A stretch of 64,000 nt of DNA from Tunicatimonas pelagia (GTDB lineage: Bacteria > Bacteroidota > Bacteroidia > Cytophagales > Cyclobacteriaceae), in NCBI RefSeq assembly GCF_030506325.1, contig NZ_CP120683.1, positions 2,728,001-2,792,000 of the forward strand, read 5' to 3'. Each line of letters opens with the position of its first letter. Within the stretch, counting starts at the first letter, position 1. A program made the translations under genes and the position numbers. This document shows, one piece after another, positions 1 through 7,480 of this stretch. The notes under the pieces were generated by a model. It did no database searches. It had not been told where the DNA came from and saw only the letters and a program-made list of their open reading frames with translations.

Positions 1-2
1 CT

Positions 3-1619
3 AATGCGTACATGAGCCAAAATAATGCTCAGGCACTAAAGCTAGCCGAACAAGCTATTGCACTAGGAGTAAGAAAGAATGCTTATCCTGAGCTAGCAGA
101 AAGCTACAACATTGTAGCACTAGTATACAAAAGTGACAAAAACCCTGAAAAGGCGAAAATCTACCTGCAAAGTTATGCTGATATAAGGGGAAGAATTCGG
201 GCTCAAGAAAAAAGGGAAAAGCAGAAAATACTGGCTCTTCAAGAGAGGATCGATGCTCAGGAAGAGTTCTTGAAGTCTTCTATTATAGAGCAAGAGCAAA
301 CAATTTTAGATCGGGAGCGACAAGAAAACGCCATCAGTTTAAAGGAGAAGGAGCTAGCCTTACTTAAGAAGACCCAAGCCCTGCAAGAATCAGAAATTCT
401 TAATCAACAATTAGCCAACGAGCAAGCCGCTCAGCAGCTCACGCTCACCCAGCAAGAATTGCTTTCTGAAAAGCAAAAACGAGAGCTGTTAGAGCTCCAA
501 CGTACACAAGAAAGACAAACGCTACAGCTAGAGCAAAGCTTGCTAGAACAAGAAAAGCAAGAAAAAGCCATTGCCCTGTTAGAAGCACAGAAAAAGCTTC
601 AGCAACAACGGTTACAGCAGGAAGCCACTTTACGGAAATATGGCTACGGTATTATCTCATCATTTTTAGTGATTATGGGAGTGGTATCGTACAGCTTTGT
701 TCAAAAGCGAAAAGACCACCGCAAACTACAGGAGCAACAAACCAGGATTGCGGAGCAAAATGAGCATTTGAAGGCCAACGAGCAGATGCTGATTAGTAGC
801 GTAGACGAGTTGGAATCAACGCAAGAAGCACTGCGGAAGCAAAAGAAGAGGTTAGAAATAGAGAACTACAAAAACCAAGAGAGTCTTCAGTACGCCAAGC
901 GCATTCAGTTTTCTATACTTCCTAGCGAACGAGAGAGTCAAGCAATTTTCCCGGATAGCTTTGTGATATTTCGGCCTAAAGATGTGGTGTCGGGTGATTT
1001 CTACTGGATTTCAGAAGACCAAGGTGCAAAAATTATATCAGTAGTAGATTGTACTGGGCACGGTGTTCCGGGAGCGTTGGTCTCACTTATTGCCTATAAT
1101 ATGCTAAATGAGGCCATTCGGGAAAAAGACCTGCATAACCCATCTTCTATCTTAGCACATCTTAACCAACAGGTAACGAAGCGACTAAGGGGCCGGGATA
1201 ATAGTGTGCAAGATGGTATGGACATTGGTATATGCATCTTCGAGACAAATCCAGACCAATCGGTACAACTGCGCTACGTAGGGGCTAAGCATACCCTCTT
1301 TCTGGTAAGAGATAACAAGCTTGAAGTTCTAAAAGGAATCAGGAAAACGGTAGGAAGTATTAAAAGCGATATAGCTAAATCTGAATACCAAATGATCCTT
1401 TATCCCGGCGATAGCTTGTATTTAACTACCGACGGATTCATTGACCAGTCTAACCCTGAGCGAAAGCGATTTGGCTCTAGGCGGCTAAAGCAAGTCATTC
1501 AAGAAATTCACCATCTCCCTATGCAGGAGCAACGAACCAAATTTATTAACGCACTGGAAGCTCATCAGCAGTCTTCCGAACAGCGAGATGACATTAACCT
1601 AATTGGAGTCAAGATATAA
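3..1619 (+). CDS. SpoIIE/PP2C-type serine phosphatase with TPR and coiled coil (5'-partial)
   Basis: Membrane-anchored protein phosphatase, the likely SiaA-type component of a partner-switch module. The frame is open to the window edge, so the N-terminus, probably with more TPR repeats, lies upstream. Numbering from the first visible ATG (base 12): a TPR-like helical pair at about 1-58, a long Gln/Glu/Lys-rich coiled coil at 60-205, one transmembrane segment at 211-230, a second coiled coil at 235-290, and a SpoIIE phosphatase domain at about 295-535. Candidate metal-binding aspartates are visible in VSGDFYW (D329), VVDCTGHGVPGA (D347), a TTDGF motif and the terminal RDDINLIGV. The next gene starts 1 nt after the stop, so the three genes probably form one operon. 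The family normally dephosphorylates a small anti-sigma-antagonist-like protein; here DUF1987 at 2214 is the natural partner. Confidence 0.9.
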   Translation, partial: NAYMSQNNAQALKLAEQAIALGVRKNAYPELAESYNIVALVYKSDKNPEKAKIYLQSYADIRGRIRAQEKREKQKILALQERIDAQEEFLKSSIIEQEQTILDRERQENAISLKEKELALLKKTQALQESEILNQQLANEQAAQQLTLTQQELLSEKQKRELLELQRTQERQTLQLEQSLLEQEKQEKAIALLEAQKKLQQQRLQQEATLRKYGYGIISSFLVIMGVVSYSFVQKRKDHRKLQEQQTRIAEQNEHLKANEQMLISSVDELESTQEALRKQKKRLEIENYKNQESLQYAKRIQFSILPSERESQAIFPDSFVIFRPKDVVSGDFYWISEDQGAKIISVVDCTGHGVPGALVSLIAYNMLNEAIREKDLHNPSSILAHLNQQVTKRLRGRDNSVQDGMDIGICIFETNPDQSVQLRYVGAKHTLFLVRDNKLEVLKGIRKTVGSIKSDIAKSEYQMILYPGDSLYLTTDGFIDQSNPERKRFGSRRLKQVIQEIHHLPMQEQRTKFINALEAHQQSSEQRDDINLIGVKI

Positions 1620-1620
1620 G

Positions 1621-2190
1621 ATGAGTACTTACAATCAAGCAAAGATGAGCCATAATCGAAAACTAACAGATCACTTAATGATTTTACAGGACGAAAACTT
1701 GTTGATCTCGTATAAGGGACCCGTTACCCCCAATATTATGGCAGAAATTAGCCGAGATATTCGGGGGCAACTAGACGACTTTCCGCAGGCTAGTCGAAAG
1801 ATATTTTCCATATTCATTGAGCTGGCTCAGAATATTTTATTCTACTCGGCTGAGAAAATTCGCTACGCCGGGCGCACCGAAAGCGTAGGAATACTTCAGC
1901 TTACTGAAATAGAAGAAGGGTATGTCTTCTCCTGTGGTAATATTGTAAATACTTCCGACGTAGGTCGGTTGGCCGATAGCTGCAATACCATTAACTCACT
2001 CGATCGGGATGAGCTTCGTCGCCTGCGAAGGGTACAACGTCGCCAACCACAAGCCGATGAAAGTAAGGGAGCCGGTATTGGATTGGTGCAGGCGGCTATT
2101 CTCTCCAATAATCCATTAGATATTGATGTATATACTATTGATGAGAAGCACTCGTTTTTCTCGCTATTTGTAACTATTGACAAAGATTAA
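1621..2190 (+). CDS. SiaB family (DUF6272) GHKL-type protein kinase
   Basis: Predicted cytoplasmic kinase that would phosphorylate the DUF1987 protein encoded next. The 189-residue protein fits the SiaB family length. A degenerate GHKL ATPase fold is visible: an N-box-like helix around IELAQNILFYS (67-76) and a G-box GAGIGLVQAA (150-159). I chose ATG at 1621, directly after the phosphatase stop, over an in-frame TTG at 1603 that would overlap the upstream gene. The gene lies between the PP2C phosphatase and DUF1987, which is the order of the siaABC partner-switch module known from Pseudomonas. Function is inferred from family and context. Confidence 0.87.
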   Translation: MSTYNQAKMSHNRKLTDHLMILQDENLLISYKGPVTPNIMAEISRDIRGQLDDFPQASRKIFSIFIELAQNILFYSAEKIRYAGRTESVGILQLTEIEEGYVFSCGNIVNTSDVGRLADSCNTINSLDRDELRRLRRVQRRQPQADESKGAGIGLVQAAILSNNPLDIDVYTIDEKHSFFSLFVTIDKD

Positions 2191-2213
2191 CAAACATTAA
2201 ATTATTAGCTATT

Positions 2214-2618
2214 ATGAGTAACTCAACGTTGGATGTTCTGGAAATAAAAGGAGAGAAAGACACATTTTACACCCCTCACGTATACTTCGACCCCCATAAA
2301 GGATACTGCCTGTTAGAAGGAGAATCGTACCTGGAAAATACGTGGGAATTCTACGAGCACTTATGTAGCTGGTTGCGAGAGTATACTAAAACGCAAAAAC
2401 CGCTTACTTTCGATTTTAAAATGATCTATTTTAATACAAGCTCTTCTAAAGGTATTCTAGAAATAATGCTGTTACTGAAAGACTATGAAGACCGAGGGGG
2501 TGAGGTAAAGATTAATTGGTACTATCCTGAAGAAGATGATGATATACTAGAGGAGGCAGAGGACTTTATTGAAGATACTCAACTAGACATAGAATTGATC
2601 CCTCAGCCGGAGGAATAG
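2214..2618 (+). CDS. SiaC family (DUF1987) regulatory phosphoprotein
   Basis: Small acidic cytoplasmic protein of 134 residues, the switch element of the SiaABC-type module: it is phosphorylated by the SiaB kinase and dephosphorylated by the SpoIIE phosphatase. The family core is visible, including TPHVYFDPHKGYCLLEGES (20-38) and FKMIYFNTSSSKGILE (68-83). The Thr/Ser cluster at 75-78 sits where the family carries its phospho-acceptor. The acidic C-terminus (DDDILEEAEDFIED) is typical. It follows the kinase by 23 nt and is followed by a terminator. In Pseudomonas SiaC activates the diguanylate cyclase SiaD; no cyclase is encoded here, so the output partner is unknown. Confidence 0.9.
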   Translation: MSNSTLDVLEIKGEKDTFYTPHVYFDPHKGYCLLEGESYLENTWEFYEHLCSWLREYTKTQKPLTFDFKMIYFNTSSSKGILEIMLLLKDYEDRGGEVKINWYYPEEDDDILEEAEDFIEDTQLDIELIPQPEE

Positions 2619-2643
2619 TACGGTTTTCATCTTAATACTGATA

Positions 2644-2674
2644 AGCACCAGGTAGCCTGTCTGGTACTTTTTTT
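2644..2674 (+). terminator. Rho-independent terminator after the SiaABC-like operon
   Basis: AGCACCAG (2644-2651) pairs with CTGGTACT (2661-2668) with one mismatch across a 9-nt loop, followed by a run of seven T. It lies 26 nt after the DUF1987 stop. Confidence 0.7.
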
Positions 2675-2938
2675 ATTACTGACGGTTCTTTCTACTACCT
2701 AATAGTACTACTAATTAGTACATAATAAGCCCATTCTGTTGATAATGAAATTTGACTAAATCAAATTGGCCATGTACTAAAAATAGCTTTATAAAGCGCG
2801 TATAAGTCTGAATTTCAACACTTTGTGCGTAAAATATCACAACTTGTACATTCCTTACCAGTTGTTTTTTTGGTATTTATTTTATTTTTCTAATATAAAA
2901 TATTACATTAGTAATATATTTAGATAAAATACTTAAAT
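2675..2938. other. AT-rich intergenic stretch
   Basis: With the terminator this makes about 320 bases without a recognised gene. It becomes very AT-rich toward its right end and holds a perfect small hairpin, ATATTAC-ATTA-GTAATAT (2900-2917). It could carry the promoter of the small ORF at 2939, but I see no clear Bacteroidota promoter consensus. Confidence 0.4.
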
Positions 2939-3013
2939 ATGGAATGGATAGGTACTATACTATTTTTCTTTTTCATTTGGCTACAGACTTGTCCTGAAAA
3001 GAGTAGTCAGTAG
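2939..3013 (+). CDS. Possible 24-residue single-pass membrane peptide
   Basis: An ATG-to-TAG frame of 24 codons encodes MEWIGTILFFFFIWLQTC followed by PEKSSQ. It reads as a single hydrophobic helix with a short charged tail. It sits just after an AT-rich segment with a hairpin and ends 15 nt from the 3' end of the convergent uxaB. There is no homology I can name, and an ORF this short can occur by chance. Confidence 0.2.
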   Translation: MEWIGTILFFFFIWLQTCPEKSSQ

Positions 3014-3028
3014 AAAGAGTTACCGAAG

Positions 3029-4558
3029 TTAATTAACTACTGAAGCAAGAACATTACGAACTCCTGCATCAGCAAACGCTCGTAGATACCAAGCAGTTTG
3101 CTTAATAAAAGGACGCATATCCTGACTCCAAAACGGAGAATACGTGAGTATTTTTTGCACCAACTTTTCTATATCTGCTTCACTGGTAAGGTCAACTCCC
3201 TGCCAAGCTTGGTGAAGAAAGGCCGCTTGATCATCCTTGATCGGGTATTTCTTTCCTCTGAACTCTCCGTAGTAGGTATCACCTTCTAGAACTACTGGTC
3301 TACTGAATAGCATGTAGGTGGCCAAACCCGCACACATTCGCTTAGGAACTTCTCCCATTTTTTTAAAGTAACGGTCAAAGGTAAGCCCGTTACGCATATT
3401 CATCTTAGAAGTATACTGTAGCGCGATGCTGATAAGTTGATGGTGCAGATACGGATTCCGAAATCGATCTAGTACATCATCCGCAAATTCTTGAGCCATA
3501 CCACGATCAATTGCTAGCGTGGGGATAATCTCTTCGTAAATAACCTGAGAAATAAATTTACCCATCACCTCATCTTGCATACACGCATCTACAGTCTCTA
3601 ATCCGCACAGAAAACCTGCTGCTACACTAATGGTGTGTCCCCCGTTAAGAATACGCAATTTTCGCTCACGGTAGGCAGTAATATCTTCGTCTACCACAAT
3701 TCCGCTATCTGCTTTAAGAAAGGGTGCCCTTTGGTATAACTCTTCCTTCTTACCCTCAATAGCCAGAAAGCGGTATACTTCGCTAACGGTGAGCAGTTCA
3801 TCCTGAAAGCCCAGATATTCCTCCAATGCTGCTTGTTTTGCACCACTTGGTTCGCCCGGAACAATGCGGTCTACCAACGTATTGCAGAATAAACAGTTCT
3901 GTTCTATCCACTGCCGAAATTCATCTTCAAGCTGGTTAAGCTCAACCAGCCTAAGCACAATAGATTTGAGTTTACTTCCATTATCAATGAGTAATTCAGT
4001 AGGAATAATCAGCATACCACTTTTAGGAAGGCCACCAAAAGCCCGGTAACGCTCGTACAAAAAAGCCGTTAGTTTACCCGGGAACGACGCTGGCGGGTTG
4101 CCTAAAAGGTTGTCATCTTCTTGCAGCGTAATACCTACTTCGGTAGTATTAGATACTACTGTGGTAATCGATTCGTTGTGAGCACATTCTAATACTTTAT
4201 GCCAATAGTCAGCCGCTGGAAGTGCCCTAGAAACAGATGAATTGATGTAAAATTTCCGCTGAGCCTGACCTTTATAAAACCCCTCTTCGCAAATAGTGAA
4301 CAATCCATTCTGATTAGCAAATCGCTTACCACGCCCGGAACGAGTGCTATTTACAATTACGACCCGCCCTTTAAACAAATCTTGCCGATTGGCTTCATCA
4401 ACAAAGTACTCAATTAAACCTCGGAGCAATACCCCCGATCCAAATTGAATAATACGATCAGGATAGCGAAAGAATCTGGGATCAGGAAATTGAACATCGT
4501 CTCGATCAGCAAACTGTTTCACCGTAGAAGCGATCAGTTTTTTACTGAGGATAGGCAT
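3029..4558 (-). CDS. uxaB: Tagaturonate reductase (altronate oxidoreductase)
   Basis: NADH-dependent reduction of D-tagaturonate to D-altronate in galacturonate (pectin) catabolism; cytoplasmic. The 509-residue length fits UxaB. It belongs to the polyol-specific long-chain dehydrogenase (mannitol dehydrogenase) family: an N-terminal Rossmann region with QFGSGVLLRGL and KGRVVIVNST, VVSNTTEVGITL, then ELLIDNGSK, CNTLVDRIVPGEP and the family catalytic stretch RKLRILNGGHT. The gene is monocistronic here; no uxaA, uxaC or kdg genes are visible, so the rest of the pathway must lie elsewhere. A fructuronate reductase (UxuB) is the main alternative, but the sequence resembles UxaB more. Confidence 0.9.
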   Translation of the reverse strand: MPILSKKLIASTVKQFADRDDVQFPDPRFFRYPDRIIQFGSGVLLRGLIEYFVDEANRQDLFKGRVVIVNSTRSGRGKRFANQNGLFTICEEGFYKGQAQRKFYINSSVSRALPAADYWHKVLECAHNESITTVVSNTTEVGITLQEDDNLLGNPPASFPGKLTAFLYERYRAFGGLPKSGMLIIPTELLIDNGSKLKSIVLRLVELNQLEDEFRQWIEQNCLFCNTLVDRIVPGEPSGAKQAALEEYLGFQDELLTVSEVYRFLAIEGKKEELYQRAPFLKADSGIVVDEDITAYRERKLRILNGGHTISVAAGFLCGLETVDACMQDEVMGKFISQVIYEEIIPTLAIDRGMAQEFADDVLDRFRNPYLHHQLISIALQYTSKMNMRNGLTFDRYFKKMGEVPKRMCAGLATYMLFSRPVVLEGDTYYGEFRGKKYPIKDDQAAFLHQAWQGVDLTSEADIEKLVQKILTYSPFWSQDMRPFIKQTAWYLRAFADAGVRNVLASVVN

Positions 4559-5003
4559 GGTTGTATTAGTTAAGAAAAATGAAATATAGAGTTTTTTCGG
4601 TGATTCTTACGAAAAGAATGTAAGCTCAAAGGATTACGGTCTGGTTATACGGCTCTAAAGCGGGAACATAATCCATACTTTATTAGGTAAGTTTTCATAA
4701 ACAGTAGAGGTGTAATAAATAGTGTAACAATCGTGATTCAGATTGTATTTCTTCCCTCATAAATACGCCTAATTCCTACAAACGGTCTATCCAACCGATT
4801 GTGTAAAGAATCTATCATTCCGATTGGTATTTTCCCTTTATGTAAGGCATTTATCGTCTGCAAAATCTTAACGAAAAATTAGTCGCTAACCTACTGATAA
4901 AGTTACCCCATAAAGCAAGACTATTAGAAGCAAGAAAAACTTAGTTACAATTAGCGTACTTAATTTGTGGGTAGTATAATAAGATCACTTCGCTAAAGCA
5001 CCG
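4559..5003. other. Divergent intergenic region between uxaB and the redox gene
   Basis: A 445-base spacer that must carry promoters for both neighbours. Two direct copies of CCGATTG lie near 4796 and 4820, about 25 nt apart. They could be an operator, but this is weak. I find no convincing TTG...TAnnTTTG promoter and no hidden gene. Confidence 0.4.
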
Positions 5004-5639
5004 ATGAGCAGCATAAAGATTATTGGATGTACCGTTATTTTAACTGCTTTATTGGGGATAATCGTGATAGTCTTCTGGAAGCAGCAGATTCAGTATCTGA
5101 GGCCAACCACCAAGCCTAAAAACTACGTAGCAATTACGCCAGGATCGCAAATTGCCCTATCTTTTTTAAGCGAAAGCACTAAACCAAACTTTCTCCATTT
5201 TTATAATCCAAACTGTCCTTGTTCAAGGTTCAATCAAGATCATTTCCGCCAACTGGTTCGTCAATACCAGCACCAAGTTAATTTTTACACCATTGTTCCT
5301 GATAAAGCGGAAGAACCGCTAAGCCAAGAACTCAACATTCCAATTATTAGCGATGCCGATGGGGCTATTGCTGATGCCTGCGGTATTTACGCCACTCCCC
5401 AAGCTGTAATTCTCACCGCCACAGGCACACTCTACTACCAAGGAAACTATAATAAAGCCCGTTATTGCACTACCCGGTCCACTCGCTTTGCCGAACTTGC
5501 TTTGCAATCAGCCATTGCTAAACAGTCACTACCCTTAGCCGTGCAACGCGCCGGACTGCCCTACGGATGTAACCTACCTTCTGACATAACCACTAACACA
5601 AGTAGCCGGTCTATTTCATTCGTAAATTTATTTAACTAA
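5004..5639 (+). CDS. Membrane-anchored thioredoxin-like protein with CPC motif (DUF6436-like)
   Basis: A 211-residue protein with an N-terminal transmembrane anchor (about 7-25) and a thioredoxin-like domain outside the membrane. The fold start HFYNPNCPCSRFN puts Cys71-Pro-Cys73 where a thioredoxin has CxxC, and IYATPQAVILTATGTLYYQG resembles the cis-Pro region. Two further cysteines occur in ARYCTT and YGCNLP. The short C-P-C spacing is typical of the DUF6436-like family and differs from the ordinary CxxC of oxidoreductases. The stop is separated by 1 nt from the start of the membrane sensor at 5641, so the two are surely co-transcribed. A periplasmic redox protein feeding a sensor is a plausible inference; the substrate is unknown. 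Confidence 0.75.
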   Translation: MSSIKIIGCTVILTALLGIIVIVFWKQQIQYLRPTTKPKNYVAITPGSQIALSFLSESTKPNFLHFYNPNCPCSRFNQDHFRQLVRQYQHQVNFYTIVPDKAEEPLSQELNIPIISDADGAIADACGIYATPQAVILTATGTLYYQGNYNKARYCTTRSTRFAELALQSAIAKQSLPLAVQRAGLPYGCNLPSDITTNTSSRSISFVNLFN

Positions 5640-5640
5640 G

Positions 5641-7338
5641 ATGAGCGATACCTCGATAGATGTTAGAGTGCGGGAACACTTCCAGCAAATTTACCAGCGA
5701 GCCGATCGTATTATTGAAATTGGCTTAGGTTGTTACTTTGTATTTGGTCTGGGCATTGCTTGGTTTTACAATACCTGGATGATCGCTCTAACCGTAGGAA
5801 CGCTTACGATTAGTATGTACGCCGTAGCTAAATGGTTCTTTCCTAAGAAAGTACTAAACCAACATATCGCTGGTTGCGCCTTCGCTATCTTTATGGCCCA
5901 GTTTATTTACCAAATGCATGGTTTATTTGAGATGCACTTCTTTGCATTTATTGGAGTTATCATGCTCATCGTTTATCAAAACTGGAAAGCGTTTATCCCT
6001 ATTACCCTACTGATTATCATTCATCATAGCACATTTGCCTATCTACAATACACTGGCTACGAAGAAGTTTACTTCACTCAATTAGACTACATGTCGCTCA
6101 GCACCTTCTTTTTCCACGTGGGGCTAACTGGAGTGATTATCAGTTTATGCGCCTTTTGGGCTTACGACTTCCATTTACATACTAGAAAAGCTCAGTTGAG
6201 TAGTATTAAGGTTCAAGACCAATTAGTGTATTCGGAGCAGAATATGGCCTTTGCCGCCGAAATTGCCAAGGGCAACCTTGACGTTAAGCAAAACCGGGAA
6301 GAAACTAACGAGCTCGGCCGGTCGCTCATTGATATGCAACAGAAACTGAAAGATGCTAAGCAACGAGAACAGCGGGAGCGGTTTATGAATGTTGGGTTAG
6401 CTGAAGTAGGTGACATTTTACGTAAAAATGCAAACTCCCCTGAAGATCTTTCTGAGAAGGTGCTCGCCTACTTAGTGAAGTACGTTGAAGCCAACCAAGG
6501 GGCAGTCTTCATTGCTGAGCATGACCAAGAGAGAAACGAACAGGTGCTTCGTATGGCGACCTGTTATGCCTACGAAAAGAAGAAATTCGAGGATAAAGTC
6601 GTTCGGCTAGGACAAGGACTGGTGGGGCAAACTTTTTTAGAAAAGAAAACCACCCATCTCACTAAAGTACCCCAAGATTACGTCAATATTACCTCAGGAT
6701 TAGGAGAAGCCACTCCGGGTCATCTTCTAATTGTTCCGCTAATCGTTAACGAGAACGTAGAGGGTATTATTGAATTAGCCTCGTTTAAAGATTTTCCATC
6801 TGATACTATTCAGTTTCTAGAAAAAGTAGGCGAAAGTATTGCCTCTGTAATAGCCTCTAGCCAAGCCAGTTTGCGTACCGCCCGCTTACTGGAAGAAACC
6901 AAAACCAGTGAAGAAGAATTGCGCGCCGCAGAAGAAGAGATGCGACAAAACAACGAAGAGCTACAAGCTATTCAGGAAGAAATCAGTCGTAAAGAGCAAA
7001 GTCAGGCCGCGCTATTTCAAGCAGTGCAACAGTCCATCGGTATTTTGGAGGTGGAACCTGACGGTAAAATCATTCAGGTTAATGATACGTTAGCGCATTA
7101 CCTAAACTACGCTCCGCATGACTTGAGAGGTCAATTTAATGAAAAGATCATCAAGCAAGATAAGGGATACACATCTTTCTGGCAGCAGCTTCAAGCGGGT
7201 AAAGCCAGTCAAACTTCATTACAGTTACAGCACAAACGGTCTGATGTTAGCACCCTGGCAGTAGCGGGCAATCCGGTAGCGGGTCAAGATACTATTATGT
7301 TACTATTCTGGATTGAAAGCCCAATTGAAGTAGTATAG
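5641..7338 (+). CDS. Membrane sensor with HAMP-like, GAF and PAS domains, no output domain
   Basis: A 565-residue integral membrane protein. About six transmembrane helices fill residues 25-175 and contain conserved-looking histidines in MHGLFEMHFFAF (92-103) and IIIHHSTFAYLQ (125-136). This histidine arrangement recurs in membrane sensors and chemoreceptors and might bind a ligand or cofactor. A HAMP-like linker (about 205-245) leads to a GAF domain (about 250-410), a Glu-rich coiled coil (410-460) and a PAS-like domain (462-560). No kinase, cyclase or methyl-accepting domain follows, so it must signal through a partner. It starts 1 nt after the CPC protein and is followed by a terminator. 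Confidence 0.82.
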   Translation: MSDTSIDVRVREHFQQIYQRADRIIEIGLGCYFVFGLGIAWFYNTWMIALTVGTLTISMYAVAKWFFPKKVLNQHIAGCAFAIFMAQFIYQMHGLFEMHFFAFIGVIMLIVYQNWKAFIPITLLIIIHHSTFAYLQYTGYEEVYFTQLDYMSLSTFFFHVGLTGVIISLCAFWAYDFHLHTRKAQLSSIKVQDQLVYSEQNMAFAAEIAKGNLDVKQNREETNELGRSLIDMQQKLKDAKQREQRERFMNVGLAEVGDILRKNANSPEDLSEKVLAYLVKYVEANQGAVFIAEHDQERNEQVLRMATCYAYEKKKFEDKVVRLGQGLVGQTFLEKKTTHLTKVPQDYVNITSGLGEATPGHLLIVPLIVNENVEGIIELASFKDFPSDTIQFLEKVGESIASVIASSQASLRTARLLEETKTSEEELRAAEEEMRQNNEELQAIQEEISRKEQSQAALFQAVQQSIGILEVEPDGKIIQVNDTLAHYLNYAPHDLRGQFNEKIIKQDKGYTSFWQQLQAGKASQTSLQLQHKRSDVSTLAVAGNPVAGQDTIMLLFWIESPIEVV

Positions 7339-7374
7339 TTAGAAAATCATTCTTGGCTCTATCAGCAACAGTAA

Positions 7375-7411
7375 GGTAGCGATCTCCGTATGCTACCCCG
7401 CTGGGTTTTTT
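7375..7411 (+). terminator. Probable terminator after the GAF/PAS sensor
   Basis: GGTAGC (7375-7380) pairs perfectly with GCTACC (7392-7397) across an 11-nt loop; a T-rich stretch follows a few bases later (from 7406). Confidence 0.5.
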
Positions 7412-7480
7412 CTCTGGACTCAGCCTTAACAACCGCCATTTTTTAGTATTTTTCGGTTTTGTATCACCTACTCCCTAACT

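Noticed and set aside
4790-4830. Repeated CCGATTG motifs as an operator
   Set aside because: Only two 7-base copies and no palindromic structure; insufficient support for a regulatory site.
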